A stretch of DNA of 20,066 bases, from contig DHHV01000093.1 in the NCBI GenBank assembly GCA_002403455.1, forward strand, positions 512 through 20,577. The letters are read 5' to 3'. Source of the stretch: Hyphomonadaceae bacterium UBA4763 (GTDB lineage: Bacteria; Pseudomonadota; Alphaproteobacteria; Caulobacterales; Aquidulcibacteraceae). A model generated the notes under the pieces. It ran no database searches. It saw only the letters and a program-made list of their open reading frames with translations, and was not told the DNA's origin. Positions 6,920 to 14,841 of this stretch are shown here, in pieces. A program made the position numbers and the translations under genes. The first letter of the stretch is position 1. Each line of letters opens with the position of its first letter.

Positions 6920-8199
6920 GGGGAAGCGACGCTGCGGCAAGGCCGGCTCTGGTGATCGGCGGCGGGGTGGCCGGGCTGTCGGCGGCGGTGCGCCTCTCCG
7001 CTGCTGGGCGGGCCGTGACCTTGTTGGAGATGGCGCGGCATTTGGGCGGGCGCTGCCGGTCGTTCGACGATGCCAAGCTCGGCGCGCGGATCGACAATGG
7101 CAATCACCTGATGATGACCGCCAATCAGGAGATCCTTGATTATCTTGATATGGTCGGCGCGCGCGATGAGATGAAGATTGCGCCGCTGGCGACCTTTCCT
7201 TTCATTGATCTGGCGCATGATCGGCGCTGGATCGTGCGCATTCGCGGCAAAGGGGCGTGGTGGGCGCTCGACCCGCGCAATCGGGTGCCGGGAACCGGGC
7301 TGGGCGATGTCCTTGATCTCGTGCGGATGGCGCGCGCGCCCGATCATCAGCCGATCGGCGATTTGCTGCGGCGGCGCGGGCAGTTTTGGCGCCGGTTCTG
7401 GGAGCCGCTGGCGGTCGGCGCGCTGAACGTGCCGGCGGTCGAGGGGGATGCCGGCCTCCTGCGGGCGGTGATCGAGCGGACCTTTTTGGCCGGCGAAGCC
7501 GCCTGCCGACCGATGACGGCGACGCGCGGCTTGAGTGAGACGTTTGTCGATCCGGCCGTTCGGTTTTTGACGGCAAGTGGGGCGCGCCTGCGCTTGGGCG
7601 CGCAGGTCAAGGCTTTGCGCTTTGCGGATGGGTCGGTCGCCGAGGCGGTGCTCGATGACGGGGCGGTTTTGCCGCTGGCGGGGGCGGATGTCGTGCTGGC
7701 CATGCCGCCGACGCGGGCGATGGCGCTGGCGCCCGGCTTAACCGCGCCGGCCGAGGGCTATCCGATCGTCAATGTGCATTTTCGGCTGGATCAGCCGGCG
7801 CCGACTTTGCCGGATGGCGCGTTTTTGATGGGCCTTGTCGGCTCACAATCGCAATGGATTTTTGTGCGCGAGGAGATCGTCTCGCACACGATCAGCGCCG
7901 CCGCCGAGGAAGCCAAACAAAATGAAGACGCGCTGGTGGCGCAATTGTGGCGCGAGACTTGCCAGGCGCTGCGGCTTGGGCCTGCGGCGCGTTATGCGGC
8001 GGTGCGGGTGATCCGCGAAAAGCGGGCGACCTTTCTGGAAACCCCGCCAGAGACCCGCAAGCGCCCGGGGCCGCAAACGGCCTGGCGGAATTTGTTCCTG
8101 GCCGGGGATTGGACGGCGACCGGCCTGCCGGCGACGATCGAAGGCGCGGTGTTGTCAGGGCGGCGCGCGGCGGCTGCGGCGATGGGACGGGGCGGTTAG
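6916..8199 (+). CDS. hpnE: Hydroxysqualene dehydroxylase HpnE (FAD-dependent)
   Basis: A 427-residue flavoprotein of the amine oxidase/phytoene desaturase superfamily. HpnE reduces hydroxysqualene to squalene. The FAD-binding Rossmann motif is VIGGGVAGLSAA (residues 13-24), with the ribose-binding Glu at E38 and GGR at 44-46. The C-terminal FAD motif is LFLAGDWTATGLPATIEGA (393-411), which has the GLPATIEGA form typical of HpnE. The ATG overlaps the hpnD stop, with CAAGG as a weak ribosome site. It is the last gene of the hpnCDE group. In many genomes shc follows at once, but here a 442-base gap with a broken gene intervenes. Confidence 0.93.
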   Translation: MRGSDAAARPALVIGGGVAGLSAAVRLSAAGRAVTLLEMARHLGGRCRSFDDAKLGARIDNGNHLMMTANQEILDYLDMVGARDEMKIAPLATFPFIDLAHDRRWIVRIRGKGAWWALDPRNRVPGTGLGDVLDLVRMARAPDHQPIGDLLRRRGQFWRRFWEPLAVGALNVPAVEGDAGLLRAVIERTFLAGEAACRPMTATRGLSETFVDPAVRFLTASGARLRLGAQVKALRFADGSVAEAVLDDGAVLPLAGADVVLAMPPTRAMALAPGLTAPAEGYPIVNVHFRLDQPAPTLPDGAFLMGLVGSQSQWIFVREEIVSHTISAAAEEAKQNEDALVAQLWRETCQALRLGPAARYAAVRVIREKRATFLETPPETRKRPGPQTAWRNLFLAGDWTATGLPATIEGAVLSGRRAAAAAMGRGG

Positions 8200-8202
8200 G
8201 GG

Positions 8203-8531
8203 TTAAGGCGGGTGATCGCTTCGACTATTTCTGTCAGATCGCGCTCGAAAATCGGCCGCAAAGGCGATCGCCGCCAACACGTCGTCGCGCGTTAGAGCGG
8301 GAAAGCTTTCGATTACATCCTCCACACTATCGCCTGCGGCTAGCGCATCCGAGTCAGTCAAGATGCGCTAGCTTCTTGTTTTCGCGCATTTTCTTCACGC
8401 GAACCGGTTCCCACTTCGCTTGAAAATGCTCCAAAATAACCAAGAATATGCGCGACCGGAATGCGCGTGCCGGTGATGCAGGGCTTACCGCCCATGATCT
8501 CGGGCGCTTGAGAAATGCGTGGATGATCCAT
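8203..8531 (-). pseudogene. DUF433 antitoxin-like gene split by a palindromic repeat
   Basis: On the - strand an ATG at 8531 opens MDHPRISQAPEIMGGKPC, then ITGTRIPVAHILGY, which is the classic N-terminal half of DUF433 proteins (GKPxIxGTRIPV). The frame then runs into unrelated sequence and stops at 8358-8360. The missing half resumes in another frame at 8343, as LAAGDSVEDVIESFPALTRD and then DVLAAIAFAADF, ending in a TAA at 8203-8205. The intervening sequence of about 90 bases is the palindromic repeat described separately. DUF433 proteins are often antitoxins paired with DUF5615/PIN-type toxins. No toxin follows, because hpnE occupies the space. It is therefore an orphan pseudogene inserted between hpnE and shc. 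Whether the 57-residue N-terminal fragment is still made is unknown. Confidence 0.8.
8339..8434. repeat. Palindromic repeat element (rhizobial RPE-like) inserted in the DUF433 gene
   Basis: Two inverted-repeat modules lie side by side. The first has perfect 11-bp arms GCTAGCGCATC (8339-8349) and GATGCGCTAGC (8362-8372) with a 12-base loop. The second has arms GCATTTTC (8386-8393) and GAAAATGC (8422-8429) around the perfect palindrome GAACCGGTTC (8401-8410). The 'accggttcgcgtgaagaaaatgcg' type of core resembles short intergenic palindromes dispersed in Hyphomicrobiales genomes (from memory, no search made). The boundaries are set by where the DUF433 reading breaks and resumes, about 8343 to 8434. 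The outermost bases of the first arm may belong to the interrupted gene or to a target duplication. Confidence 0.7.
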
Positions 8532-8588
8532 GGTTGAAGACTACACCAAAATGGCGAAAAGCGGAACGCCTTCCAACTTGCCTGATGG

Positions 8589-8617
8589 TTGACACCAGCG
8601 CGCCCTTTAACTAACTC
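8589..8617 (+). promoter_or_regulatory. Candidate promoter for shc
   Basis: A perfect TTGACA (8589-8594) lies 48 bases before the shc ATG. The hexamer 17 bases downstream (TAACTC, 8612-8617) is a poor -10 box, so the call rests mainly on the -35 and on the fact that the gap after hpnE would otherwise leave shc dependent on read-through. Confidence 0.3.
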
Positions 8618-8626
8618 GCGGGTTAG
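8611..8626. repeat. Near-palindrome in the shc leader (possible operator)
   Basis: CTAACTCG (8611-8618) and CGGGTTAG (8619-8626) pair with a single mismatch. The site overlaps the putative -10 region and ends just before the GGAGG ribosome site at 8632-8636. It could be an operator or a small leader hairpin. It is short enough to be chance. Confidence 0.3.
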
Positions 8627-8641
8627 GTATTGGAGGTCGCC

Positions 8642-10561
8642 ATGGCCGATCAAGCCGGCTTCGGGTTGCAAGACATCGTCACCGACGCGCGCGAGGCGCT
8701 GTTCGCCAAGCAACAGGGCGACGGCCATATCGTATTTGAGCTCGAAGCCGATTGCACGATCCCCGCCGAATATGTGCTGCTGCGGCATTTCTTGGGCGAT
8801 CTCGACCGCGAAAAAGAGCGGAAAATCGCGCTTTACCTGCGCGGCGTGCAAAACGCCGACGGGTCCTGGCCGCTGTTTCACGACGGCGATGGCGATATCT
8901 CGGCGACGATCAAGGCCTATTGGGCGCTAAAGCTGATCGGCGAGTCGATCGATGCGCCCCATATGGTCAAAGCGCGGCACTTCGTGCTCGGTAAAGGCGG
9001 TGCGGCGAAGGCCAATGTCTTTACCCGCATCGCGATGGCGCTGTTTGGGCAAGTCCCCTGGCGGGCGGTGCCGGTCATGCCGATCCAGATCATGCATTTG
9101 CCGCTCTGGTTTCCATTCCATTTGTCGAAGATCGCTTATTGGTCGCGCACGGTGATCGTGCCGCTGCTGGTGCTCTACGCGCTGAAAGCCAAAGCGCAGA
9201 ACCCGACGGGCAAAGACATCGGCGAATTATTCGCGATCCCGCCGGAGGCCCCGCAGGTCTATAACATCAACCCGACCGGCTCGACGGTCGGCGCGGCGTT
9301 CTTGCTGCTCGACAAGTCGTTGCGCGCGCTGGAAGGCTCGCTGCTGCAGATCGGCAAGCAATCGGCGATCGACAAAGCGGTCGCCTGGTTTACGACGCGG
9401 CTGAATGGCGAAGACGGGCTTGGCGCGATTTATCCGGCGATGGCCAATGCGGTCATGGCCTATGCCGCCATCGGACGGGGGCCGGATGACCCCGACCGCG
9501 CCATCGCGATGCAGGCGATTGAAAAGCTGTTGGTCGAGCGCGACGGCGCGCTTTATTGCCAGCCTTGCGTGTCGCCGATCTGGGATACGGGCCTTGCCGC
9601 CCATGCCTTGCTGGAGGCGGGGGCCGAGCCGGATGATCCGCGGCTGCAGGCGGCGCTCAATTGGCTGCAATCGAAGCAAATTCTTGAAACGGTGGGCGAT
9701 TGGGCGGTGCGCCGTCCCAATGTCCGTCCCGGCGGCTGGGCCTTTCAATACGCCAATGATTATTACCCGGACGTCGACGACACCGCCGTCGTTGCCGCCG
9801 CAATGCACCGGCAAGGCGATCCGCGTTATGCCGTAGCGATCGAGCGGGCGGCGGAATGGATCGTCGGCATGCAAAGCTCATCCGGCGGCTGGGGCGCGTT
9901 CGAGCCGGAGAACGAGCATTATTATCTCAATTCGATTCCGTTCGCCGATCATGGCGCGCTGCTCGATCCGCCGACCGAGGACGTCACCGCCCGCTGCGTG
10001 TCGTTCTTGGCGCAATATGATCGCGCGCGCTTTGCCGAGCCGATCGCGCGAGCGGTTGCCTATCTGAAACGCACGCAACAGAGCGATGGGTCGTGGTGGG
10101 GGCGCTGGGGCGCCAATTATGTCTATGGGACGTGGTCTGTGCTCTGCGCGCTCAACGCCGCCGGCGAAGACATGGCGCAGCCTTTTATCCGCCAAGCCGT
10201 GGATTGGCTGAAAGCGCGCCAGCGCGCCGATGGCGGCTGGGGCGAGGATCTGGCGACCTATGATGTGTCGCGCCGCGACGAGGTGAAGTCTTCGACCGCC
10301 TCGCAAACGGCCTGGGCGATGTTAGGGCTGATGGCGGCGGGCGAGGTCGATGACCCGGTCGTGCTTCGCGGCGCGCAATTTTTGCAGAACGCGCCGCGCG
10401 ATGGGGCGCGCTGGGCGGAGAAATATTGGACGGGCACCGGCTTTCCGCGGGTGTTTTACTTGAAATATCACGGCTATGCGGCCTATTTCCCGCTCTGGGC
10501 GCTGGCGCGGTTTTCGCATCTGCAAAAATCAAACGCGCGCGTGGTCGAGCACGGATTATAG
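8642..10561 (+). CDS. shc: Squalene-hopene cyclase (HpnF/Shc)
   Basis: A 639-residue class II triterpene cyclase that turns squalene into hopene and hopanol at the membrane. The protonating motif DVDDTA is at residues 377-382, matching D374-A379 of the Alicyclobacillus enzyme. QW repeats are seen as QNADGSW (70-76), QSSSGGW (411-417), QQSDGSW (479-485) and QRADGGW (527-533). The length is normal for the family. The start is the ATG at 8642, because a strong GGAGG lies 5 bases upstream; the TTG at 8630 overlaps that ribosome site and is rejected. hpnG begins 8 bases after the stop. Confidence 0.97.
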   Translation: MADQAGFGLQDIVTDAREALFAKQQGDGHIVFELEADCTIPAEYVLLRHFLGDLDREKERKIALYLRGVQNADGSWPLFHDGDGDISATIKAYWALKLIGESIDAPHMVKARHFVLGKGGAAKANVFTRIAMALFGQVPWRAVPVMPIQIMHLPLWFPFHLSKIAYWSRTVIVPLLVLYALKAKAQNPTGKDIGELFAIPPEAPQVYNINPTGSTVGAAFLLLDKSLRALEGSLLQIGKQSAIDKAVAWFTTRLNGEDGLGAIYPAMANAVMAYAAIGRGPDDPDRAIAMQAIEKLLVERDGALYCQPCVSPIWDTGLAAHALLEAGAEPDDPRLQAALNWLQSKQILETVGDWAVRRPNVRPGGWAFQYANDYYPDVDDTAVVAAAMHRQGDPRYAVAIERAAEWIVGMQSSSGGWGAFEPENEHYYLNSIPFADHGALLDPPTEDVTARCVSFLAQYDRARFAEPIARAVAYLKRTQQSDGSWWGRWGANYVYGTWSVLCALNAAGEDMAQPFIRQAVDWLKARQRADGGWGEDLATYDVSRRDEVKSSTASQTAWAMLGLMAAGEVDDPVVLRGAQFLQNAPRDGARWAEKYWTGTGFPRVFYLKYHGYAAYFPLWALARFSHLQKSNARVVEHGL

Positions 10562-10569
10562 CGGATTGC

Positions 10570-11247
10570 ATGCGGATCGGGATTGTTTGCGGCCTGCAAA
10601 GCGAGGCGCGCGCTTTTGCGGCGGCAATCGAGCAGCACAAATGGCCGGTTGTTGTGTCGGGCGCCAATGCGGCGCGGGCCTATGCGGGCGCGCAAAAGCT
10701 CCTCGCCGATGGCGTGGACGGCTTGATTAGCCTGGGGCTTTCTGGCGCGTTGATCGAGGCGCTGGCGACCGGCGAAGGGATTTGCGCGCAGAGCTGTTGG
10801 CACCCGCATTTGGGATTGCTGGCGGGCCCGGCCGGCGTTTTGGCGGGGGTGGAGCAGGCGGCGATGGACGCCGGTTGCCGCCCGGGGCGAGTGGTCGGCT
10901 CGGACCGGCTGATCAGCACGCTGGACGAAAAAGCCGACTTGCAACTGGCGTCAAACGCGCTGGCGGTCGACATGGAAACCCATGAAGTGGCGCGCGCTGC
11001 GCAAGAAGCGGGGCGGCCCTGGCTCGCCATCCGCGCGGTCGCCGACACGTCTGAATCCTCCATCCCCAGCGCGACGCAAGAAGCGGTCGGCCCCAATGGC
11101 GGGGTGCGGGTCGGTCGGGTGATGTGGGGGCTGGCGCGCCGTCCCTGGGAGCTGGGCGCGGTGCTGCGGCTAGGGTCGGAAAGCGCGCGCGCGCATGACG
11201 AGCTCAAGCGGCTGGCGGCGGCGATCGCGGCGGCTCCCGGCATTTAG
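10570..11247 (+). CDS. hpnG: Adenosylhopane nucleosidase/phosphorylase HpnG
   Basis: A 225-residue protein of the nucleoside phosphorylase / MTA-SAH nucleosidase superfamily. HpnG removes adenine from adenosylhopane on the way to ribosylhopane and bacteriohopanetetrol. Visible elements are GLQSEA (residues 8-13), ISLGLSGAL (53-61), GSD (110-112), AVDMETHEVA (132-141, carrying the ribose-binding Met-Glu) and AIRAVADTS (153-161, with the catalytic-type D159). The ATG at 10570 is 8 bases after the shc stop. No hpnH follows, although adenosylhopane synthase must act before HpnG, so hpnH is expected elsewhere. The last 78 bases overlap a convergent gene on the other strand. Confidence 0.9.
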   Translation: MRIGIVCGLQSEARAFAAAIEQHKWPVVVSGANAARAYAGAQKLLADGVDGLISLGLSGALIEALATGEGICAQSCWHPHLGLLAGPAGVLAGVEQAAMDAGCRPGRVVGSDRLISTLDEKADLQLASNALAVDMETHEVARAAQEAGRPWLAIRAVADTSESSIPSATQEAVGPNGGVRVGRVMWGLARRPWELGAVLRLGSESARAHDELKRLAAAIAAAPGI

Positions 11248-12456
11248 CGCGAGCCGCGTCAGGATCGCGACGAACAGAACCCAACTGAGATTATTTGGCT
11301 GCGCGATGATGCTTTCGCTGCCCGCCGCGAGAAAAAACATTGCAAGGCTCGGCGCTGCAAAAGCGGCGACGGCGCGGTCCTGCAATTGGCCGAGCAGCAG
11401 CACAAGGCTTTGCGCGGCGATGGCGGCGACCAGGATCAGGCCGGCAAAACCAAGCGCGACGCGCACCTCCAGCCAGCCATTATGGGCGCTCGGCACCGTC
11501 CATTGCAGCGCGTTGCGGATGCGCTCGGCTTCGAGATGGTTGATCTCCCAGAACGCGCCAAACCCATAGCCGAGCCACGGGCGATTGGCGGCGGCGGCGG
11601 CGAGCTCGCCCCAAATATCGGTGCGGCCGGTCAAGGTCGGCTCGCGTCCGATCAGCCCGAACAGAAATGCCGGCGCAAAAGCATAAAGAAGGGCGATCGC
11701 GCCAACCCCAAGCGCGCCCGCCCAGATCAAGCCGAGCTGCAAGGCGATGCGGGCGCGGCTGACGCTCAGCGCGACGGCAAGGACGGCCCCGATCAGGGTC
11801 AGCAACAGGGCCGTCTTCGAGGTCGAGGCCAGCACCAGTATCACGCTCGCGCCCGCCAGCAGCGCGGCCGGCCACCGCCAGCGCGGCAACAAAATCGCCA
11901 CCGCAATTGCGGCGGCGGAGCCCCGCGCCATGGCCGCGCCAAAGGCGTTTTTCTCAAACCACAGGCCGCGCCAGGCCCCAACGTGAATTTCGCTCATCAC
12001 GCCAAAACTGGGGGAGACGATGACGGCGATGACGGACCCAAGCGCCAACAACCCAAAAATCGCCGCAACAAATAAGGCCATCTGCGCCCAGGAAAGCCGC
12101 AATCCTAATACAAGGCCGAACCCTGTCGTCATGGCGAGCGCGAGCGACCGCCGCAGCGTCAGCTCCAGCGCATGCGACCATAAGGCCGACAGGAACGCCA
12201 GCATGACCAAGGCCAAAACGAGCACAAGGCGCGGCGCAGCGTGCAACACATCGCGCAATTGCCAGGCCAACAGGCCGGCGATCGCCGCATAGACCGGCAG
12301 CCAGGCGACGCGCAGAACCGGCGAGCCGTCCGGATCGTCCGGCGTTGTCAACAATGGCCCGAGCAAGGCCTCGCTCATCATCAGCGCAATCGCGCCGAAC
12401 GTCAGCCACAGCGCCGGCGCGAGCGGACGCGCCGCGGCGGGTGCGGCAAGGCTCAT
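11170..12456 (-). CDS. O-antigen ligase/polymerase-type membrane protein (ExoQ/Wzy_C-like)
   Basis: A 428-residue polytopic membrane protein with about ten hydrophobic segments. The Wzy_C signature region is at 271-303 (LTGRTDIW then PWLGYGFGAFW), and WRGLWFEKNAFG (162-173) matches the RG-x(4)-KN-x-x-G motif of ExoQ-like exopolysaccharide polymerases. STSKTAL at 211-217 is also typical. It probably polymerises or ligates polysaccharide at the periplasmic face of the inner membrane. The start is the ATG at 12456, which overlaps the stop of the preceding P-loop-like gene (ATGA); a longer frame up to 12519 would overlap that gene and lacks support. The 3' end overlaps hpnG antisense by 78 bases, unusually long. 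Confidence 0.82.
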   Translation of the reverse strand: MSLAAPAAARPLAPALWLTFGAIALMMSEALLGPLLTTPDDPDGSPVLRVAWLPVYAAIAGLLAWQLRDVLHAAPRLVLVLALVMLAFLSALWSHALELTLRRSLALAMTTGFGLVLGLRLSWAQMALFVAAIFGLLALGSVIAVIVSPSFGVMSEIHVGAWRGLWFEKNAFGAAMARGSAAAIAVAILLPRWRWPAALLAGASVILVLASTSKTALLLTLIGAVLAVALSVSRARIALQLGLIWAGALGVGAIALLYAFAPAFLFGLIGREPTLTGRTDIWGELAAAAANRPWLGYGFGAFWEINHLEAERIRNALQWTVPSAHNGWLEVRVALGFAGLILVAAIAAQSLVLLLGQLQDRAVAAFAAPSLAMFFLAAGSESIIAQPNNLSWVLFVAILTRLALNAGSRRDRRRQPLELVMRARAFRP

Positions 12457-13145
12457 GCCGCTAGGCCGCCAAAGCGCCCGCGCAGTCCGCCCGATTGCGT
12501 CATCACAACGCCCGCCCATTGGCCGCCTTGCTGGCGCACCGCTTCGCGCAAGGCTTGCGCGTCTTGCAACCGGGTCTGCGGACTAAGCACCATGACGCAC
12601 GCGCCGACATGAGCGGCGATGGCGAGACCGGCTTGCGAGGCTTGCGGCGGCTTGGCGACGATCAGCCCATAATCCACGACTTGCGCGAGCCGCGACCAAT
12701 AGGAGTCCGAGGTCAGCAATTGCACCTTTTGGCCGGGCCCAATGGCGTCGCGGCGAAAGCGCGTCACATAAAGCCGGCTTGCGCCCCACTGATGGGCGAC
12801 CAGAAGATGGCGCGAACCGCGCCGATCGACCTCGCCGCTGCGCGCGTCGATCAGACGCAGGAACGACGTCTCGCCGAGCGCGGCGTCGAGGGCCTTGCCA
12901 AAGCCATGCTCCGGCGCACTGATCGCTTGCAGCGCTTCGAATTGGGCGTTTTCAAATGGGTCAAGGTCGATCAGCCAGACGGCGCGTTTGGCTTGGGCTT
13001 GCGCGAGCAGCGCCACCTTGCGCGCCACCGCGCCCGCGTCTGCATGCGAATCGGGCGAAAGGAATAGGATCAGCCGGCCAAGCCCGGCGGGATGGCGCTT
13101 GCTGGCCTGCAAGACGGCGTGCAAATCGGTGTCGCGGCGAGGCAT
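12453..13145 (-). CDS. Degenerate CpsD/BY-kinase-like P-loop protein
   Basis: A 230-residue protein whose layout follows the ParA/MinD-like ATPase domain of bacterial tyrosine kinases such as CpsD: a strand LILFLSP (residues 25-31) before the P-loop, AVWLIDLDPF (55-64) at Walker A', VVDYGLIVAKPP (156-167) at Walker B, and AGVVMTQ (211-217) near the end. The catalytic residues are missing. The P-loop position reads SPDSHADAGAVAR with no GKS/GKT, and the Walker B Asp before PP is replaced (VAKPP). It is therefore probably an inactive pseudo-ATPase, perhaps a scaffold or regulator of polysaccharide assembly. It overlaps the polymerase/ligase gene by four bases. No chain-length regulator (Wzc/GumC type) is visible. 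The family assignment is by pattern only. Confidence 0.6.
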   Translation of the reverse strand: MPRRDTDLHAVLQASKRHPAGLGRLILFLSPDSHADAGAVARKVALLAQAQAKRAVWLIDLDPFENAQFEALQAISAPEHGFGKALDAALGETSFLRLIDARSGEVDRRGSRHLLVAHQWGASRLYVTRFRRDAIGPGQKVQLLTSDSYWSRLAQVVDYGLIVAKPPQASQAGLAIAAHVGACVMVLSPQTRLQDAQALREAVRQQGGQWAGVVMTQSGGLRGRFGGLAA

Positions 13146-13413
13146 CAGGTTGGAAAATCAGTCTGGCTATAGGCATTTTTCTGACGTATGCGTCGTTAAT
13201 TCGACGTTATTTCTGAAGCAATGACTGCGGATACCCCGCAAGCTCAATTATAAGAGCCTGTATGTAGCTTCAGAACTGCCGTGTGTCTTAGAAGGTCGCC
13301 GGACTGATCGCCGGGCGTTTAATACGCTAAACCACGTCTTGCGCCGCGCCCCATTTCGCGCTTCCATGGCCTCGATTTGGTCTAACCTAAGACCCCGACG
13401 CAGGGAGGCGCAG
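13146..13413. other. Divergent intergenic region, no gene seen
   Basis: These 268 bases lie between the leftward P-loop-like gene and the rightward amidohydrolase and must hold both promoters. The first half is relatively AT-rich. A short inverted repeat, CGTCG (13191-13195) and CGACG (13202-13206) around TTAATT, is the only structure noted, and it is too short to name. A strong GGGAGG ribosome site for the amidohydrolase lies at 13403-13408. Confidence 0.5.
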
Positions 13414-14841
13414 ATGGCGCAGCAAAAACGCACTCAAATCGGGTGCCAGAAATGGCTCGGCGCGATTGCCGTGCTGGCGTTAAGCGTCCTGGCGCTCAGT
13501 CCGGCGGCCGTTCTCGCGCAAAACGCCAAGAAAATCGCCCTCGTCGGCGGCACGGTGATCGACGCGCTCGATCCGGAACCGATCCGCAATGGCGTCGTGC
13601 TGATCGAGGGCGAGCGCATTGTCGCCGTCGGCCCGCAAGCGCAAATCGACATCCCGCGCGGCTATGAAGTGATCTCCACCGAAGGCATGAGCGTCATGCC
13701 GGGGCTGTGGGACATGCATGTCCATCTGATGATCAACGGTCATGCTGATTACGGCCATTGGGACAAGGTCTATCTGAAACGCCAGCGCGAAGAGATCATG
13801 CCGGCCTCGGCGGCGCAATTGCTGCTGGCCGGCGTCACCTCGGCGCGCGATCTGGGCGGACCGCTGGAGGATTCCATCGAGACGCGCCGGCGTATTGCGG
13901 CGGGGGAAATCCCCGGCCCGCGCCTGATGGTGTCAGGCCCCTTCATCCAAAAGCGCCCGTATCCCAATACCGAAGAATTCCGCTGGGGCGTTGACAGCCC
14001 CGAGGACGCCCGCGCCAAAGTCAATCGCTTGGCCGATGCCGGCGTCGACGTCATCAAGCTGATCGACCATGACCAGATGACGCTGGAAGAAGCCCGCGCC
14101 GTAGTCGACGCCGCCCATGCGCGCGGCTTAAAAGTCGTTGGCCACTCGCACCGCCCCGAAGAGGTGCGCCGCGGTCTCGAGATCGGCGTCGACAATTTCG
14201 AACATACCGGCTTTGCGACGGCCCCCGAATATCCCGCCGACGTCATCGCCGCCTTGCGCGAGCGCACCGCCCAAATGAATTTGGGGCCGCTTTTCTGGAC
14301 CCCGACGGTCGAGGGTCTGTGGAATTATGACGAAGTTCGCACCAGCCATGAACATCTCGACAATGAGTGCTGGAAGCGCGGACTGAAAGACGACACCATC
14401 GCCGACATTAAGGGCTCGATCGCCCACCCTGAGCGCATTCCCTATTTCCAGATCACCCCGGCCCGCAAGCCGACTTTGCCGCGCAAGATCGCGCAATTGC
14501 GCGAGTCCGGCGCGGTGCTGTTGATCGGCACCGATAGCGGCATCCCGTTGAAATTCCACTGCCAATCGACCTGGAACGAACTCGACGTCTGGACCCGCGT
14601 CATGGGCATTCCAATGATGGAGGCCATCCGGGCCGCGACCTGGTGGCCGGCGGTGATGGCGGGAAAATCGGAGGATCTCGGCGCGCTGACGCCCGGCCGC
14701 TTTGCCGACATCATCGCGGTGAAAGGCGATATCTTGCGCTACCCGAACCTCTTGCAAGACGTTGATTTTGTGATGAAAGGCGGCGTTGTCTACAAGCGCG
14801 ACGGCCAGCCGGTCGAAGCCGCCCTCGCCTACAAGAAATGA
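13414..14841 (+). CDS. Exported metal-dependent amidohydrolase (imidazolonepropionase/prolidase-like)
   Basis: A 475-residue amidohydrolase-superfamily enzyme with an N-terminal signal peptide (hydrophobic core about 14-34, likely cleavage after VLA at 33-35). The metal-binding set is complete: HVH (102-104), the carboxylatable Lys in VIKLIDH (K215), GHSH (243-246), FEH (H264) and the catalytic Asp in GTDSG (D374). The C-terminal ALTPGRFADIIAVKGD returns to the small beta-sandwich typical of the family. Substrates in this group include cyclic imides and dipeptides, and cannot be told from sequence here. The ATG at 13414 is chosen because GGGAGG lies 5 bases upstream; an in-frame start at 13339 would spoil the signal peptide. 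The stop overlaps the GNAT gene (ATGA). Confidence 0.85.
   Translation: MAQQKRTQIGCQKWLGAIAVLALSVLALSPAAVLAQNAKKIALVGGTVIDALDPEPIRNGVVLIEGERIVAVGPQAQIDIPRGYEVISTEGMSVMPGLWDMHVHLMINGHADYGHWDKVYLKRQREEIMPASAAQLLLAGVTSARDLGGPLEDSIETRRRIAAGEIPGPRLMVSGPFIQKRPYPNTEEFRWGVDSPEDARAKVNRLADAGVDVIKLIDHDQMTLEEARAVVDAAHARGLKVVGHSHRPEEVRRGLEIGVDNFEHTGFATAPEYPADVIAALRERTAQMNLGPLFWTPTVEGLWNYDEVRTSHEHLDNECWKRGLKDDTIADIKGSIAHPERIPYFQITPARKPTLPRKIAQLRESGAVLLIGTDSGIPLKFHCQSTWNELDVWTRVMGIPMMEAIRAATWWPAVMAGKSEDLGALTPGRFADIIAVKGDILRYPNLLQDVDFVMKGGVVYKRDGQPVEAALAYKK

Noticed and set aside
8354..8881. A 175-codon - strand frame covering the hpnE-shc gap and the start of shc
   Set aside because: It is out of frame with the DUF433 reading and antisense to shc; only the 8203-8531 segments carry protein-like signal.
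13191..13206. CGTCG-TTAATT-CGACG as an operator in the divergent intergenic region
   Set aside because: Five-base arms are easily chance; no second copy or matching regulator was seen.
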